Shown here one piece after another: positions 14,322 through 22,411 of a DNA stretch of 64,000 bases. The stretch spans positions 185,798 through 249,797 of the IMG/VR virus record IMGVR_UViG_3300033143_001962, one strand, 5' to 3'. The notes under the pieces were generated by a model that saw only the letters and a list, made by a program, of their open reading frames with translations, was not told where the DNA came from and searched no databases. Source of the DNA: a virus. Each line of letters begins with the position of its first letter. The stretch's first letter is position 1. Both the position numbers and the translations under genes were made by a program.

Positions 14322-14574
14322 CTCTGTACTCTTCTAATATTGGACAATTATCCATGTTACAAAACATTCCGTCAATGTGTGCGCAGCCTATTGTTTTAAA
14401 GACTTCGCAATGCTTAACCGGATCATTTTTATTCCAGAATATAAAGTCTTGTAATGTCACTCCGGGTAAATATCCTAGCTTAACTGCTGCGGCTGTTACA
14501 ATAACAAATAATACAAATGTCACCGCAAATACTGCTAAGAGTATTGCTGTTAGTGATAACCAAAATTCCATCAT
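14296..14574 (-). CDS. Membrane protein with Cys-rich tail (92 aa)
   Basis: Start at the ATG 14572-14574, overlapping the previous TGA as ATGA. A long N-terminal hydrophobic helix (WLSLTAILLAVFAVTFVLF) is followed by a soluble tail with six Cys (KHCEVFKTIGCAHIDGMFCN and DNCP), likely metal-binding or disulfide-bonded. Function unknown. Confidence 0.55.
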   Translation of the reverse strand: MMEFWLSLTAILLAVFAVTFVLFVIVTAAAVKLGYLPGVTLQDFIFWNKNDPVKHCEVFKTIGCAHIDGMFCNMDNCPILEEYRDENKINKE

Positions 14575-14663
14575 CCTACTATCCTGCATTGGTCAAAAAA
14601 TGTACATACAAAAGTCGTAAGTACGATTGTTACTGTAATTGGAATTATAAATAAAAGTTTCAT
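14571..14663 (-). CDS. 30-residue single-helix membrane peptide
   Basis: Reading 14663 to 14571 gives MKLLFIIPITVTIVLTTF, then VCTFFDQCRIVG and TGA. It overlaps both neighbours by ATGA, the strongest evidence that it is translated. Almost the entire peptide is one hydrophobic helix. Confidence 0.5.
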   Translation of the reverse strand: MKLLFIIPITVTIVLTTFVCTFFDQCRIVG

Positions 14664-14863
14664 TTCTTCCATCCCTTGTTTAGATCGCTTTCTTCGCCGC
14701 AGTCTTTACAGTACATCTTAGCGTAATCGAAAAAGCCTTCTACTCCGGCGTTAGTTTGAATGAGGCTAGGCTTAATACCTTCTTGTGCTTTACTAGTCCA
14801 ATTGTGCATACCCATCATTTTACATCCGACTATTATACTGAACCATCTTCTTATCCGTTCCAT
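14660..14863 (-). CDS. Small protein with CxxC motif (67 aa)
   Basis: An amphipathic, basic N-terminus (MERIRRWFSIIVGCK) precedes a KMYCKDCGEESD knuckle. It may be a membrane-peripheral metal-binding peptide. No family recognised. Confidence 0.5.
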   Translation of the reverse strand: MERIRRWFSIIVGCKMMGMHNWTSKAQEGIKPSLIQTNAGVEGFFDYAKMYCKDCGEESDLNKGWKK

Positions 14864-15078
14864 TTTTTCACTACCTCTTCGGCGGTCTTAGCTGAGACTT
14901 CATGTTGACAATCATCGCAAGCTAACGCACAATTACTAATTGGCCCAGATAGGCCTTCTCTCATTAAACTTATATTATTACTGTTACAACGCCTACAGCT
15001 TCTAACTGAAAGAAACCGCATATAGCCTTCGTCAAATGTTTTAATGCCACCATTGACATTAATCCGTATTAGACTCAT
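14851..15078 (-). CDS. Small zinc-ribbon-like protein (75 aa)
   Basis: Two Cys pairs (SCRRCNSNNISLM at about residues 28-40 and CALACDDCQHEV near 52-63) form a probable treble-clef or ribbon resembling the phage 'restriction alleviation/Lar' layout, where a second CDxC-x-H pair is followed by AxxxWN. The ending SAKTAEEVVKKWNG fits that pattern. In Rac prophage Lar protects DNA from type I restriction; that function is only a suggestion here. Confidence 0.5.
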   Translation of the reverse strand: MSLIRINVNGGIKTFDEGYMRFLSVRSCRRCNSNNISLMREGLSGPISNCALACDDCQHEVSAKTAEEVVKKWNG

Positions 15079-15364
15079 TGAGAAGTTTCTCTAGCATTTT
15101 GTATTGTTCGTAAGCATCTTTAAGTGCTGGATACTTCTCGTGCATTGCAAAGTTCGGTTCAAGTATAAGTAAACGTTCTTTAATTTGCTCTAACGTTTCT
15201 TTAATATCAACACCGTCAAGTGTTAAGTTGTCAGCTACCATGTCGCCATACGAAGATGCAAATGAAATTCCATCGTTGATTACATACATGCCATCGGCGT
15301 CAGTAATTAAGTCTGCACAGGCCGACAACACGTTTGGGTCTGTGCTGTGCGATTCACTTGCCAT
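15059..15364 (-). CDS. Family B protein (101 aa)
   Basis: The C-terminus EKYPALKDAYEQYKMLEKLL is the family B signature shared with the tandem genes at 26-27 kb. Preceding it is a helical segment with ILEPNFAMH. The N-terminal half (NVLSACADLITDADGMYV) is unique to this copy. Function unknown. Confidence 0.6.
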   Translation of the reverse strand: MASESHSTDPNVLSACADLITDADGMYVINDGISFASSYGDMVADNLTLDGVDIKETLEQIKERLLILEPNFAMHEKYPALKDAYEQYKMLEKLLNESNTD

Positions 15365-15650
15365 GCTTCATTGCTTCGAGTGTTATGAACTGAGTCAAAG
15401 CTTTATCAAAGTCTTCGTTCTCGGCAACTAAGTACAAGTTCTCTTTAGTTTGATGAACATGGTCATCGTACCAACTAAACCTAATAATCTTACCACCTGT
15501 TGCGTGAAGTATTTGGATGTTAAGTGGACGTTGCGAAAACACTCCACTATCATCACCTTCACGTACTGGCGCGTCGACTGAGCAATTACTGTACTTTGAT
15601 TGCTGGCCTTCTTCTGCCCACTGTGCTATTTTACGTTTGAACCATTTCAT
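15354..15650 (-). CDS. Small protein of unknown function (98 aa)
   Basis: Basic start (MKWFKRKIAQWAEEGQQ) then a beta-rich region (PLNIQILHATGGKIIRFSWY) and a helical end. It lies 8 nt downstream of folE. No motif recognised. Confidence 0.5.
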   Translation of the reverse strand: MKWFKRKIAQWAEEGQQSKYSNCSVDAPVREGDDSGVFSQRPLNIQILHATGGKIIRFSWYDDHVHQTKENLYLVAENEDFDKALTQFITLEAMKHGK

Positions 15651-15658
15651 AAATCACC

Positions 15659-16339
15659 TTAACACTTGTTGTTATGGAATATAGACATAAACTCTTGTCT
15701 AGTACTAGGATCAGATTTAAATACGCCACCAAGCTTGCTTGTAATTGTGCTACTACCTACATCTTCAACACCGCGTGACTTAACACAAAAATGTTGTGCA
15801 TCCATAATAACTGCAACATCTTCTGTGTCTAATATAAATTGTAATGCGTTAAACACTTGCTCTGTTAAGCGTTCTTGTATTTGTGGACGTTTTGCAAAGT
15901 ACTCTACAATACGATTAATTTTACTCAACCCTAGTACAGTTTTCTTTGGAATGTAACCCACTGTAGCGAAGCCATCAATGACAACAAAGTGATGTTCGCA
16001 ATTTGATTGTACGTTTATGTTACGTTCAACAACCATTGCATCGTACTTCATCTTGTTTTCGACTGTTGTACACTTTGGAAATGCGGCTGGATCTAAGCCC
16101 CAAAACACTTCACCTACGTACATTTTCGCTACACGTTTAGGAGTATCAATGAGACTATCATCAGTCATGTCTAATCCTAACGTTTCCATAATATCCTTGA
16201 ACTTTGTTTCAATTATGTCAATTTTTGCTGATCTACTAAGTCCATTGTCGACCATTGGAGTTTGTACACCTTTTTCTTTAAGGTAGTCGTTTACCTCTTT
16301 ACCTAAATCTGAATCTGTTTTTACCTTGTTAAAACTCAT
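15659..16339 (-). CDS. folE: GTP cyclohydrolase I
   Basis: 226 residues, the usual size. The type I signature is clear: TPKRVAKMYVGEVFWGL, a zinc-site NCEHHFVVIDGFATVGYIP (Cys and His ligands), GLSKINRIVEYFAKRPQIQE, and HFCVKSRGVED with the last zinc Cys. It converts GTP to dihydroneopterin triphosphate and formate, the first step shared by folate and 7-deazaguanine synthesis. With queD, queE and dpdA in the window the 7-deazaguanine route is the likely use. It also carries an N-terminal extension of about 40 residues. Confidence 0.92.
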   Translation of the reverse strand: MSFNKVKTDSDLGKEVNDYLKEKGVQTPMVDNGLSRSAKIDIIETKFKDIMETLGLDMTDDSLIDTPKRVAKMYVGEVFWGLDPAAFPKCTTVENKMKYDAMVVERNINVQSNCEHHFVVIDGFATVGYIPKKTVLGLSKINRIVEYFAKRPQIQERLTEQVFNALQFILDTEDVAVIMDAQHFCVKSRGVEDVGSSTITSKLGGVFKSDPSTRQEFMSIFHNNKC

Positions 16340-17012
16340 TTGTCTTCCTTTTCATGTGTTGTGTATAATTACCTATATCCCACTCTCTAGTGCAACATAA
16401 GCAACAAGCATTTCTGCCATTGAATCTTTTTCCATTGTGATTTATTATAGCAGCCTTTGCCATGCGTTGTCTAGTCTTTTGACTCTTAGGTTTATCTTTA
16501 TGCGTTGCTGCAATCAGGTCTTTTGTCTTATTAGTGTGCTTATGCCCTTCTGCGAACTTGTTACCTGTTACCGCTATAGATTGCGCAAGTCGTCCTGCAT
16601 CTGTTTCTTTAGTTTTGCCAAGTTGTCTTTCACGTTGATCTTGTGCAAGTTTTGCTTTTCGCTCAGGTGATCGTGTTGCTATAGTTTTTCTGCGCTTACT
16701 ATTAACGACTTCACCAAGGTCCCCACCACATCCGCCGTTAGCTACATTGTATCCATTCTGTGTGACATGTGACTCGTATAACTCTATAACAGGTTGTTCA
16801 AGGATTGAGATGTACTCTTTAGTTGGCCCTATACATAATGTTTCAATGATGAAATTTTCTACTCCGTACTTAGCAAACGCATATTGTACAGGATATTTAG
16901 GATTTTTAGCAGTACTTAAATGAATAGCCAGACGTTCTTCTACCTCTAGCTTAGTGAATCCGATATACGTTTTTCTGTTTATCAGATTTGTGATTTTGTA
17001 TAATTTATACAT
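16329..17012 (-). CDS. GIY-YIG homing endonuclease (seg-like)
   Basis: The first 100 residues form a GIY-YIG domain: MYKLYKITNLINRKTYIGFT (the GIY-YIG pair appears as LYK...YIG), with a catalytic-type Arg in EERLAIHLSTAK and Glu in the SILEQPVIELY region. The middle has Lys-rich repeats typical of DNA-binding NUMOD-type segments, and the end (CCLCCTREWDIGNYTQHMKR) is a zinc-finger-like unit. Such free-standing endonucleases spread by cutting related phage DNA. It sits between folE and the aminotransferase as a likely insertion. Confidence 0.8.
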   Translation of the reverse strand: MYKLYKITNLINRKTYIGFTKLEVEERLAIHLSTAKNPKYPVQYAFAKYGVENFIIETLCIGPTKEYISILEQPVIELYESHVTQNGYNVANGGCGGDLGEVVNSKRRKTIATRSPERKAKLAQDQRERQLGKTKETDAGRLAQSIAVTGNKFAEGHKHTNKTKDLIAATHKDKPKSQKTRQRMAKAAIINHNGKRFNGRNACCLCCTREWDIGNYTQHMKRKTNEF

Positions 17013-17089
17013 GTGTAATTCCTTTTATCGCATCTATCGTATATACGTAACGAGGCTGTTGCCTAAATACTACCGCTGTGTAGTTAAAA
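17013..17089. other. Short intergenic stretch before the endonuclease gene
   Basis: About 77 bases with no open frame of note. It contains TATA-rich sequence just upstream of the endonuclease ATG. It is the largest unexplained gap in the first 30 kb and may mark one edge of the endonuclease insertion. Confidence 0.4.
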
Positions 17090-17716
17090 CTATTTATCCT
17101 TATTTATCGTTATTTCTCGCAGGTCTGGATATTCTTTGTACCCAGGACTACTTATTGTATTGATCTCATTGTTAGCTAATTTGTTCAAGCCGATTACTGC
17201 ATCTTCTGGACGCATCATATAGTGATAACCAATATCAAATTCTTTTTGATCTTTCCAGTGCTTAATGTCTGGATCACGCCCATCGTAAGATGCACGTTTA
17301 AGCCATTTGTATACTTCTCTGTTGTCTGTTAGTATTGCGCCACCATGTCCAATCTCAAGTGGCTTACCATGACCAAATGATAAGCATTGTACAGTCCTAG
17401 GTACGAACATATCTTTTTCAAATGTTCTAGCAAAATCCCAAATACCTGTACCACCTATGTTGTAGCCCTTATCCCACTTTTCTTCAGTGAACATATAACT
17501 AACGTCTAACTTTTCAAGTGTCATTAATACACTCAAGTAAGTGTTAGCAGGAATAGATGCGTACATTGGCGGACGCTTTCTACGTATGCCTAACTCAATT
17601 GCATGTGTGCAAGAGTCTGTTAACACGACACCAGGAGCACCTGTGTACTCGCTTATTGCTTTTTCAAATTCTTCAATTGCGTCAAATGGGTCTGTGTAGT
17701 CACTAATGTTTTTCAT
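17090..17716 (-). CDS. Short DegT/DnrJ/EryC1-type aminotransferase
   Basis: 208 residues covering the PLP large domain: GVVLTDSCTHAIELGIRRK, YASIPANTYLSVLMTLEKL, and SFGHGKPLEIGHGGAIL, in which the Lys is the expected PLP-binding residue. The family is usually 360-400 residues; the C-terminal small domain is missing and I found no continuation in the other frames before 17013. The usual substrates are keto-sugars in surface glycan synthesis. It lies beside galE, a sugar dehydrogenase and a GT, so sugar modification is likely, but activity of the short form is uncertain. Confidence 0.7.
   Translation of the reverse strand: MKNISDYTDPFDAIEEFEKAISEYTGAPGVVLTDSCTHAIELGIRRKRPPMYASIPANTYLSVLMTLEKLDVSYMFTEEKWDKGYNIGGTGIWDFARTFEKDMFVPRTVQCLSFGHGKPLEIGHGGAILTDNREVYKWLKRASYDGRDPDIKHWKDQKEFDIGYHYMMRPEDAVIGLNKLANNEINTISSPGYKEYPDLREITINKDK
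17091..17108 (-). promoter_or_regulatory. Tandem GATAAATA late-promoter-like boxes
   Basis: Two minus-strand GATAAATA boxes (17101-17108 and 17091-17098) separated by 2 nt overlap the last codons and stop of the aminotransferase gene. They would direct late transcription into the endonuclease. Because they coincide with Asp-Lys-stop codons, chance is possible. Confidence 0.35.
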
Positions 17717-18471
17717 AAGTATGCCTTTAGTTTTTCTGCGACAATCCGATTTGATTGTGGGCCAAGATGCCCAGCTGAATCGGATTGGTCCACAGACATT
17801 GTTTTAAAATCTGATTGTGTAAAATCCATATAAAAATCTTTATCAACTTGTGATATTAGCATCATAATATGATCGAGCCGTTGCTGTAACACATCATCTG
17901 GATATGCTGCTCCGTCAAACACTGCTTCCATTGCATCATTTAGTAAATGGTTACTCAACGGTACGTCCATTTGCACTATCTTATTAAGATAATTCGAAAA
18001 ACCGCTAACAAAAACGTACGGTATGTCTTTTTGTTTTAGCATACCCTGTAATGCTATAACATAGCTCAACCAATTGCAAATTTCAATGTACGTGTTCATA
18101 AAATGCTTCAAGTAGATTTTCCTAAAAGCACGAAAATCTTTATTCAATAACTTTGTACCTGTTGGTACAATACAGATCATATCTTCTCTGTCCGAATTCA
18201 ATGACCGGTGCATTGATAATCTACTCACCCCCGACCATTGAACTATAACACGATCATAGTCATTGATCGATAATGCTTGTACAGTCCTGCAGAAAATTTC
18301 GTGGTTAGACGAGCCGTCCCTTGCTCTATTATCTATTTTAACATTAAGATCCTGTTCTAATAGATTACTGTACAGGTACTTATTAATATCTTCGTCGGTT
18401 AGATACCCTGATGACTTCGAATGTGAGCATCCTACTAGTAAAATGTTTTCAATGTTTGTTGTAGTAGTCAT
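17713..18471 (-). CDS. SGNH-hydrolase-like protein (252 aa)
   Basis: NILLVGCSHSKSSGYLTDED at the N-terminus is a block I variant with GCS in place of GDS. DRVIVQWSGVSRLSMH forms the mid-core, and DQSDSAGHLGPQSNRIVAEK carries the block V His. The start is the ATG at 18469-18471 (MTTTTNIENILL); the frame extends to a TTG at 18483. A related role to the SGNH proteins at 1.2 and 49.4 kb is likely, but substrate unknown. Confidence 0.6.
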   Translation of the reverse strand: MTTTTNIENILLVGCSHSKSSGYLTDEDINKYLYSNLLEQDLNVKIDNRARDGSSNHEIFCRTVQALSINDYDRVIVQWSGVSRLSMHRSLNSDREDMICIVPTGTKLLNKDFRAFRKIYLKHFMNTYIEICNWLSYVIALQGMLKQKDIPYVFVSGFSNYLNKIVQMDVPLSNHLLNDAMEAVFDGAAYPDDVLQQRLDHIMMLISQVDKDFYMDFTQSDFKTMSVDQSDSAGHLGPQSNRIVAEKLKAYL

Positions 18472-19447
18472 TAAATGATTCAATTATAGTTTTCATATCG
18501 CTAAATTGCGGTTGTGTGCTATTATAGTATAAACTAGCGTCTGCCACAAGTGAATCTGGGTCACCTTCACGTCTGGATTTTACCAAAACGTCTACTTTTC
18601 CGACAATATCTTCAAAAATATCAATTATTTGCTGATTACTGTACCCATCGTTCGTACCCAAATTGAATACTGCTGAGGATTGCCCTTCACTTAGGTCAAC
18701 ACATGCTTTTAAGTGTGCTAATGCGAGATCGCAGACATGAATATAATCACGAACGCAAGTGCCGTCAGGCGTATCGTAATCTGAGCCAAACAATTTAAAC
18801 ACGGTGTCGTTTTGATACGCTTCGAAAATGCGCGGTATAATGTGCGTATCATTTGGCTCTGGTCCTAGTTCGTTGTCCCATACATCTGCTCCTGCTGCGT
18901 TAAAATATCTAAAGCAATAACTTCTAAGGTCGTATGCTTTGTCATAATCTTCTAAGATAAGTTCAATCATCATCTTAGTACTACCATAAGGGTTACAAGG
19001 TACCGTTGGATCGGTCTCTTGTATCATAGCCGCGCAATTATCTGCATTGCCGTACACCGCGGCTGAGCTACTGAAAACAACGAATGGTGTATGCTTCAGC
19101 TTTCGCAGCTGATCTAGCATTTGAATTGTTTTAACCACATTGTTATTGTAGTACTCAGACGGGTCTAGTACACTTGGCCCAACTAAACTTGTTCCAGCAC
19201 AATGGACGACACCATCTAATGTACCGTATTTTTTAATATTTTCTTCATCAACGCAAAGCGCATCCCATAAGTCAGGATCGCCGTAATCGTTAGTAATGTA
19301 TTCAACACCTTTAACGATGTTTTGCTCAACGTGTCTGTTGTCGACTGAGATAACGTATGCACCTGCCTTGTGTAGTACTTTACAAGTGTGACTACCTACG
19401 TAGCCCATACCACCTGTTACTACTATTTTTAATCCGTCTAGTCTCAT
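18449..19447 (-). CDS. galE: UDP-glucose 4-epimerase-like SDR
   Basis: Start at ATG 19445-19447 (MRLDGLKIVVTGGMGYVGSH), overlapping the upstream stop as ATGA; the longer frame is an artefact. 332 residues, the usual GalE size. NAD-binding TGGMGYVG, the catalytic Tyr-x-x-x-Lys (NPYGSTKMMIE), a Ser-rich FVVFSSSAAVYGN strand and C-terminal RDYIHVCDLALAHL all match extended SDR epimerases. It interconverts UDP-glucose and UDP-galactose or related sugars. Confidence 0.88.
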   Translation of the reverse strand: MRLDGLKIVVTGGMGYVGSHTCKVLHKAGAYVISVDNRHVEQNIVKGVEYITNDYGDPDLWDALCVDEENIKKYGTLDGVVHCAGTSLVGPSVLDPSEYYNNNVVKTIQMLDQLRKLKHTPFVVFSSSAAVYGNADNCAAMIQETDPTVPCNPYGSTKMMIELILEDYDKAYDLRSYCFRYFNAAGADVWDNELGPEPNDTHIIPRIFEAYQNDTVFKLFGSDYDTPDGTCVRDYIHVCDLALAHLKACVDLSEGQSSAVFNLGTNDGYSNQQIIDIFEDIVGKVDVLVKSRREGDPDSLVADASLYYNSTQPQFSDMKTIIESFNDYYNKH

Positions 19448-19719
19448 TTTGATAATTCCAATAATGTTATTAAGTGATTGTATGTTTCGTGTACTGCGGG
19501 GTTTTTGCTTTCGCACATCATATCAGTAAAACGTATTAAGTGACACATAGAATAAAAACGCTCATCGTCTATTTCAACTTTCATCTCAGTAATTACTTTA
19601 ACTGGATTTTCCATAGTGTCATGTGTCATTTCACGGATAGGCAACGGAACGTGCGTGTGCTTAACGTCCATTACTCTGAGTCCAAGTTTAGCTAATAGTT
19701 TCTGATTGATATTGGGCAT
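19444..19719 (-). CDS. Family B-like protein (91 aa)
   Basis: C-terminal SKNPAVHETYNHLITLLELS matches the family B signature (NPAxxxxYxxxxxxxxL). The N-terminal part is basic with MTHDTMENPVKVITEMKVEI. It overlaps galE by ATGA. Function unknown. Confidence 0.55.
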   Translation of the reverse strand: MPNINQKLLAKLGLRVMDVKHTHVPLPIREMTHDTMENPVKVITEMKVEIDDERFYSMCHLIRFTDMMCESKNPAVHETYNHLITLLELSK

Positions 19720-20215
19720 CTATTACTCCTGTGCAATTACAAGTATAACATCTAACATCGTTCATGTCAATAGTGTGTTCGCCACCTTCAAAGTCTTCTA
19801 TAGATGGAGGCGGTAGTACATGATATCCTTTGCCGTTGCATTCTGGGCACGTCCTAGGGTTGCGTAATTTCCTACTTTCGGTTATCATTACTTCTAAGCG
19901 TATTTCGGTTGCCTGGATGTCTTCATGCCATGATGTACGCTGGATGAACAGGCCGTTTTCTTCATGCTTGTAAATTTGAATAGGTACTGCGCCACTGAAC
20001 CAATGCCCGTGTAACTTCCAATGCACTACAGGATCGTAGAACTTAACTTCTGTTATCTTCTGGCCAGGTACAAATGCTGCGGACCACTTATCCATTTCGA
20101 TCTTAGCAGGATCACGTAAGTACGTTGCTGTTACATCGTACTTAAAATCTTCAACCATAAACTTGTTACACAGGTAGTTATGCGACTCCTGATTTATTAA
20201 CTCAGTCGGTAACAC
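19688..20215 (-). CDS. Protein with DnaJ-type zinc knuckles (175 aa)
   Basis: The C-terminus has CPECNGKGYHVLPPP and CYTCNCTGV, two CxxC knuckles like the DnaJ Cys-rich domain (CxxCxGxG). The N-terminal 120 residues include VVHWKLHGHWFSGAVPIQIY and lack a J domain. Possibly a zinc-stabilised adaptor. Overlaps its neighbour by TAATG. Confidence 0.55.
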   Translation of the reverse strand: MLPTELINQESHNYLCNKFMVEDFKYDVTATYLRDPAKIEMDKWSAAFVPGQKITEVKFYDPVVHWKLHGHWFSGAVPIQIYKHEENGLFIQRTSWHEDIQATEIRLEVMITESRKLRNPRTCPECNGKGYHVLPPPSIEDFEGGEHTIDMNDVRCYTCNCTGVIDAQYQSETIS

Positions 20216-20508
20216 TAAGGATCGTCCATGACAGGAACTTCATTTGCATTGCGACCATTCACTAATGCCATTGTAGTTAGTAGTCCTTCGAACGCATCTT
20301 TAATTGCCGGGTCATGTGAATTACGTATAGTATCCATTAGCTCTAAGTCTTTAATAAATTTTCCTAAGTTAATGTCCACGCCGTATATACTACCAGCAAA
20401 TGTTATCTCAGTATTCGTTGTTGCTGTATTATCGTACTTTTCAGTAACGCTTGCTACCATTAAATTATAATAAGATAGGTTTACTTTAAATGTGTCTTCA
20501 TTATTCAT
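20215..20508 (-). CDS. Family B-like protein (97 aa)
   Basis: Start chosen at ATG 20506-20508 (MNNEDTFKVNLSYYN), overlapping the GT stop by 8 nt. The segment SHDPAIKDAFEGLLTTMALV is a family B signature, followed here by a 12-residue tail. Mid part is beta-rich. Function unknown. Confidence 0.5.
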   Translation of the reverse strand: MNNEDTFKVNLSYYNLMVASVTEKYDNTATTNTEITFAGSIYGVDINLGKFIKDLELMDTIRNSHDPAIKDAFEGLLTTMALVNGRNANEVPVMDDP

Positions 20509-21679
20509 ACTTTCCTGCTTGCACCATGTCTCTATAGCGCATATCATCTCGGTTCCATTCCTCACCACCACCTTGCATTATGTCAATGCACCGATCAATA
20601 GTACCGTTTGTCCAATCGCTTATCTTGCCTATGTTAGGACTTGGTGCATCTAATAATTTCATAAGTTTAGCTTCCGCATCATCTAAACTCCAAGGTACGT
20701 ATAAGCGATCTGCATCATTAGCAAATGTTTCCGGGAATGAACGGTATGCTGGATATAATACATTACATCCTAATGCGTCTGCTTCACTTACTGTATTACT
20801 AACCCAATCTTGTAATGCACAATTGAACATTATTCGACTATCGTTAACAATATCGTAGTACTGGTTCTTCTTTAAGTCTTCGTGTATAGTAAGTTTACCT
20901 TCTGCTTCTAACTTGCGAGCACGGTTAATAAACTTCTGATTGTTACTACGTAGTGGACCACCTTGCATAATTGCAAACTCCACTGTTGGATCTTTAGCTG
21001 TTACACGTTCAATTAAGTCCATGTAGAAGTCTGGTTGCTTCTCTTGATCCCAACGTGCGCCAAATACTACTCTGCGCTTACGTTCGTTAAAAGGTTTAAT
21101 GTTGTTATCAACTCTACCTTGTACTTCTTCTTTGCCAAATGCTAGTCCACTAATGTTATACAGTGGAGCAGTCCAGTTAGCTATCTTCATGTGTGCAACC
21201 ATTTCTTCATTAGTTGCAAGTACATGACAATTTGGAATTTCGTTAACCATTGCTTCGTACAATGACATCCACTTAGCCATACCCCATACATGAACAAAGT
21301 CATCTGGGTCTACTGCTTGTGCTAAACATCTTACGTATACTTGCGGTTGATCTTCTTTTGGTATCTGATTCATAATGTAAGGTAACGACTCGATACCAGG
21401 GCTAAACATATCTTCAAAAAAGATACAGTCTTCCCCGGTAACGTCACCGTTCCGCATCATTTGAACTAAGTTCATCATCTGCGACATTGAGAAATATGAT
21501 CTGCCATGGGCATCAAGCACTTGTCCCACTTGAATAGACTTAGTGTTGTCGATTTCCGTTCCGGGCACTATCACGTAATCTATGCCACGTTTCTTAAATG
21601 CCGCTTCGCTCCAGTCCTGTAACTGTAAGGTATATCTACCTTCATACGATTCCAAACCCATGTAAATCAATTTTCTCAT
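20501..21679 (-). CDS. GT-B (GT4-like) glycosyltransferase
   Basis: 392 residues in a two-Rossmann GT-B layout. The second domain has RRVVFGARWDQEKQPDFYMD (the donor-site entry of GT4 enzymes), EFAIMQGGPLRSN and SNTVSEADALGCNVLYPAY, in which the Glu of the GT4 'E-x7-E' region is conserved. The acceptor is unknown. Neighbouring galE, sugar dehydrogenase and aminotransferase suggest a nucleotide-sugar pathway feeding this enzyme, either for DNA or for virion/host glycans. Confidence 0.7.
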   Translation of the reverse strand: MRKLIYMGLESYEGRYTLQLQDWSEAAFKKRGIDYVIVPGTEIDNTKSIQVGQVLDAHGRSYFSMSQMMNLVQMMRNGDVTGEDCIFFEDMFSPGIESLPYIMNQIPKEDQPQVYVRCLAQAVDPDDFVHVWGMAKWMSLYEAMVNEIPNCHVLATNEEMVAHMKIANWTAPLYNISGLAFGKEEVQGRVDNNIKPFNERKRRVVFGARWDQEKQPDFYMDLIERVTAKDPTVEFAIMQGGPLRSNNQKFINRARKLEAEGKLTIHEDLKKNQYYDIVNDSRIMFNCALQDWVSNTVSEADALGCNVLYPAYRSFPETFANDADRLYVPWSLDDAEAKLMKLLDAPSPNIGKISDWTNGTIDRCIDIMQGGGEEWNRDDMRYRDMVQAGKYE

Positions 21680-21688
21680 TTTCTTTCC

Positions 21689-21922
21689 TTATCGTTTGCC
21701 GGTGTATACTGGCTTGCTATGGAATCGGCGTAAGTCGAAATCCCATTGGTTCTTGCAATTTTTATTATTGCGGAACTTGTTGTACTGCTGGAAGGGATAT
21801 GTACGCATATTGTACATGTCAGCTTCGTTAAATTTATATCCGTGACTCACGCAAAATGCTTTGTACTTTTCTAAGTCATCAAACACTTGTTCCGTGCGCG
21901 GGTTTTTCTTTTTATACTTCAT
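21689..21922 (-). CDS. Small basic protein of unknown function (77 aa)
   Basis: Start ATG 21920-21922 with AAAGGAAT 6 nt upstream; the open frame to 21973 is not supported by a ribosome site. Sequence: MKYKKKNPRTEQVFDDLEKY, then YKFNEADMYNMRTYPFQQYN and a basic tail. It resembles other small basic phage proteins; function unknown. Confidence 0.55.
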   Translation of the reverse strand: MKYKKKNPRTEQVFDDLEKYKAFCVSHGYKFNEADMYNMRTYPFQQYNKFRNNKNCKNQWDFDLRRFHSKPVYTGKR

Positions 21923-21941
21923 TGTTAATTCCTTTATGGGA

Positions 21942-22376
21942 TTATAGTTTAGTGTAATGGATCTCCGATCCATTTTCGTTATCTTCGCTTACGCTTATTG
22001 TGATATCTCTTTCAGGATATCTGTTCGCAATGTAATTATAAAGTTCGTCGGATAGCATCTCGCATGACTTATAATCTAGTTGCAGAATATCTTGGTTGAA
22101 GCCATTAAGGCACCAACGCTTAAATTGTATAAATTCTATTTCTCTATCATTGTGGAATACTTCGATTGCAATTTTAAAATGGAACATGTGCCTATGTGGG
22201 TGGGCAAGGAAACTTACATCGTACTCGTCACCTGTTGCAAGGGCAGGATTAATCTTTGCGTCTGGGTAGTTGTGAACGCCTTCGCGTTGGAATGTTACCC
22301 AAATAAACCGCTGTGCGTTAGTCTTTACTGTATCAACTTTATCTTGCTTTGCTTGTATTCTTTGTTCTGTATCCAT
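21942..22376 (-). CDS. QueD/6-PTPS-fold paralog (144 aa)
   Basis: The order HPHRHMFHFKIAIEV, then FIQFKRWCLNGF, LDYKSCEMLSDELYNYI and DITISVSEDNENG parallels QueD (HxHxxxxxxVEV; D-F-LK; PT-EN-A; V-V-ET). One zinc-type His pair is kept (RH...FH), but the conserved Cys and the first His of QueD are not obvious. It could be a degenerate subunit or act on another pterin. It lies close to dpdA. A TATAAT preceded by TG sits just upstream (about 22382-22387). Confidence 0.45.
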   Translation of the reverse strand: MDTEQRIQAKQDKVDTVKTNAQRFIWVTFQREGVHNYPDAKINPALATGDEYDVSFLAHPHRHMFHFKIAIEVFHNDREIEFIQFKRWCLNGFNQDILQLDYKSCEMLSDELYNYIANRYPERDITISVSEDNENGSEIHYTKL

Positions 22377-22411
22377 GTCTTATTATAACACCTTTAGTAA
22401 GTTAATGCTAG

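Noticed and set aside
17013-17089. Missing C-terminal domain of the DegT aminotransferase in another frame
   Set aside because: The 77-base gap is too short and holds no matching frame, and the endonuclease follows immediately.
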